A stretch of DNA of 5,913 bases from Candidatus Parcubacteria bacterium (lineage in GTDB: Bacteria > Patescibacteriota > Patescibacteriia > Patescibacteriales > UBA12075), in assembly GCA_023140595.1 (NCBI GenBank), contig JAGLLI010000170.1, positions 1-5,913 of the forward strand. The letters run 5' to 3'. The notes below the pieces were generated by a model. It ran no database searches and was not told the origin of the DNA. It saw only the letters and a program-made list of their open reading frames with translations. The position numbers and the translations under genes were made by a program. Shown piece by piece: positions 4,593 through 5,913 of the stretch (within the stretch, counting starts at the first letter, position 1; each line of letters starts with the position of its first letter).

Positions 4593-5810
4593 TTACCCCA
4601 CAAATTTCACCCCATCATCTTTATTCTGCGCATCTGTGACGATTTTGGATATCATTTTTTGCGTGATATCTCGTCCGCCTAGCCCCGCTATATAGCTTTG
4701 GATTTTGGTTTTGATTTTGTTTTTGGCGCAAGATTTAATATCCATAGCCAAGGGAGCGTCAATAGCGCCCAATGAGACAGCTTTTTCAATAACCGCAACG
4801 TATTTTGCTTTTTTAATAACAGCAAGAACGGCTTTTGCCGGAAACGGCCTGAAAGTTTTTATTTTTAATACTCCTGTCTGTTTGTTGCTGATATAATGTT
4901 TGACATTGCGGCGGATATTTAAATGATCAACCGCGTCTTTGACAGTGCCGACCAAAGACCCCATGGCGATTAAAATAACTTTTGGATTTTTTGGTCCGTA
5001 ATATTCTATTAGTCCGTTATTAATCAAAGCTTTATTTTCTGATTTTTTTATTACTCCCGGAACAAGTTTTTTTAAATTTTCATATTCTTCTAAAATGTCG
5101 TTTTGACAATCGCATAAGTCCTCATGCAGTTCGTGCCTTATTTCCATATAATAAGCCGGCGATGCAAAAGCGCCAAAAGTAACAGGATTTGCAGGATCCA
5201 GATATTCTCCTTTTTTCGGCTTATAATCCGGCAAAAATTTTTTAATCTCAGCGGCATTTGGTACTTCTACGCCTTCATAAGTATGAGTAAGAACAAAACC
5301 GTCAATATTAACCATGGCTGGAATTTTCTTTTTTTCCGCGATTTTGTAAGCAAGCAAATGCTGTTCAAGCGCTTCCTGGTGATTTTCAGCGAAAAACATA
5401 ATCCAGCCGGCGTCGCGTATTGACATCGCGTCCTGATGATCGTTCCAGATGGTGATTGGCGCAGATATTCCGCGATTGGCGCAAGTTAAAACAACAGGCA
5501 AACGCATACCGGCGATATTATAAATTACTTCCGCCATTAAAAGAATGCCTTGGGAGCTTGTGGCAGTATAAGTCCTAAGTCCGGTAGCACTGGCGCCCTC
5601 CACAATTGAAGCTGCGGCAAATTCGCTTTCCGCGCGCACATATTCATATTTGGCTTTGCCGTCGGCTTTTAATTTTGCCAAATCCTCAACAATATGAGTC
5701 TGCGGAGTAATAGGATAAGCGGATATCACCGCCGGCTTAATATTGTTTATAGTTTGCGCGATTGCCTGAGAACCTTCAAGAATTTGGCGCTTGGATTTTT
5801 TTTGAGGCAT
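4593..5810 (-). CDS. porA: Pyruvate (2-oxoacid):ferredoxin oxidoreductase, alpha subunit
   Basis: 405 residues, full length for a separate PorA. It carries the pyrimidine-binding half of the TPP site and the substrate pocket; it works in the cytoplasm with PorB, PorD and a gamma subunit. Motifs: AYPITPQT (31-38), whose Thr35 corresponds to the pyruvate-contacting Thr of known enzymes; the RAESEFAAASIVEGAS segment (59-74) with the Glu that activates TPP (Glu62 region); TATSSQGILLMAE (82-94); and ANRGISAPITIWNDHQD (111-127), whose Arg113 corresponds to the substrate-binding Arg. The C-terminal third (about 275-400) is the transketolase-C-like domain with KTFRPFPA and YIAGLGGRDIT. The retained Thr and Arg support pyruvate as substrate. 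It starts 28 bp after porD and is followed after 8 bp by the pilin-like gene, not by porB as is usual. The start context is pure A/T with no Shine-Dalgarno. Confidence 0.95.
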   Translation of the reverse strand: MPQKKSKRQILEGSQAIAQTINNIKPAVISAYPITPQTHIVEDLAKLKADGKAKYEYVRAESEFAAASIVEGASATGLRTYTATSSQGILLMAEVIYNIAGMRLPVVLTCANRGISAPITIWNDHQDAMSIRDAGWIMFFAENHQEALEQHLLAYKIAEKKKIPAMVNIDGFVLTHTYEGVEVPNAAEIKKFLPDYKPKKGEYLDPANPVTFGAFASPAYYMEIRHELHEDLCDCQNDILEEYENLKKLVPGVIKKSENKALINNGLIEYYGPKNPKVILIAMGSLVGTVKDAVDHLNIRRNVKHYISNKQTGVLKIKTFRPFPAKAVLAVIKKAKYVAVIEKAVSLGAIDAPLAMDIKSCAKNKIKTKIQSYIAGLGGRDITQKMISKIVTDAQNKDDGVKFVG

Positions 5811-5838
5811 ATATTATAATTTTTAATTTTTAGTTAAT

Positions 5839-5913
5839 TTATTTTTTGTCTAGTTCCATTTTTATACATTTAACCGGACATTCAACAGCGCAAAGACCGC
5901 AGCCTTTGCAATA
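5839..5913 (-). CDS. porD: Pyruvate:ferredoxin oxidoreductase delta subunit (4Fe-4S ferredoxin type), C-terminal end; 5' end outside window
   Basis: Only the last 24 codons are present. They begin YCKGCGLCAVECP and therefore hold a complete C-x2-C-x2-C-x3-CP motif for one [4Fe-4S] cluster, followed by VKCIKMELDKK and TAA. This matches the second cluster-binding repeat of PorD, which passes electrons from the TPP site to external ferredoxin. Placement just upstream of porA is the standard porD-porA order. An additional Cys follows four residues after the motif Cys (CPVKCI), where Ala is common. It could instead be the end of a fused gamma-delta protein, since the N-terminus is not visible. Confidence 0.87.
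   Translation of the reverse strand, partial: YCKGCGLCAVECPVKCIKMELDKK

Noticed and set aside
5813..5818. TATAAT on the minus strand just before porA as a porA promoter
   Set aside because: It lies two bases from the ATG, so transcription would begin inside the gene, and porD sits only 28 bp upstream; co-transcription with porD is simpler.

Overview
The window most likely comes from a Patescibacteria (CPR, Parcubacteria-like) genome. The best clue is a short secreted protein with two membrane segments in the style of the 'type IV secretion pilin' family that is widespread in that radiation. Other hints are an AT-rich sequence, lysine-rich proteins, gaps of only a few bases between genes, and start codons without Shine-Dalgarno motifs. 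TGA ends at least three reading frames, so the code looks standard. The lineage is an inference from gene style; there is no rRNA or marker alignment behind it.

Layout. Left (1-1797, + strand): the C-terminal 598 codons of rpoC (RNA polymerase beta'), ending at its natural stop. A 42-bp perfect palindrome (1820-1861) then separates it from genes that all lie on the minus strand and converge on it. Read in the direction of transcription from the right edge these are: the last 24 codons of porD (ferredoxin-type subunit), porA (alpha subunit), a pilin-like membrane protein with a duplicated cysteine-rich tail, a ribbon-helix-helix antitoxin, a RelE-family toxin, a DUF4258-type protein, a DUF2283-type protein, and porB (TPP-binding beta subunit).

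How they fit together. PorD, PorA and PorB are subunits of one enzyme, a pyruvate (2-oxoacid):ferredoxin oxidoreductase. Its genes normally sit side by side, but here porA and porB are separated by about 1.8 kb holding five unrelated genes. Four of these form what looks like a compound toxin-antitoxin operon: RHH, RelE and DUF4258 are joined by two ATGA overlaps, with DUF2283 36 bp behind. It has its own promoter (TTGACA, 17 bp, TACAAT), and two 10-bp direct repeats lie inside that promoter as a likely operator. porB follows only 33 bp later with no convincing promoter of its own, so its expression may depend on transcription through the toxin-antitoxin genes.

The most notable points are the split por operon, the four-gene toxin-antitoxin arrangement with its operator, the duplicated CxW...CCC module in the pilin-like protein, and the matching Tyr-Lys-Leu-Gly-Ala-stop ends of RpoC and PorB, encoded in an inverted repeat around the shared terminator. 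There is no gene-free stretch over 300 bases.
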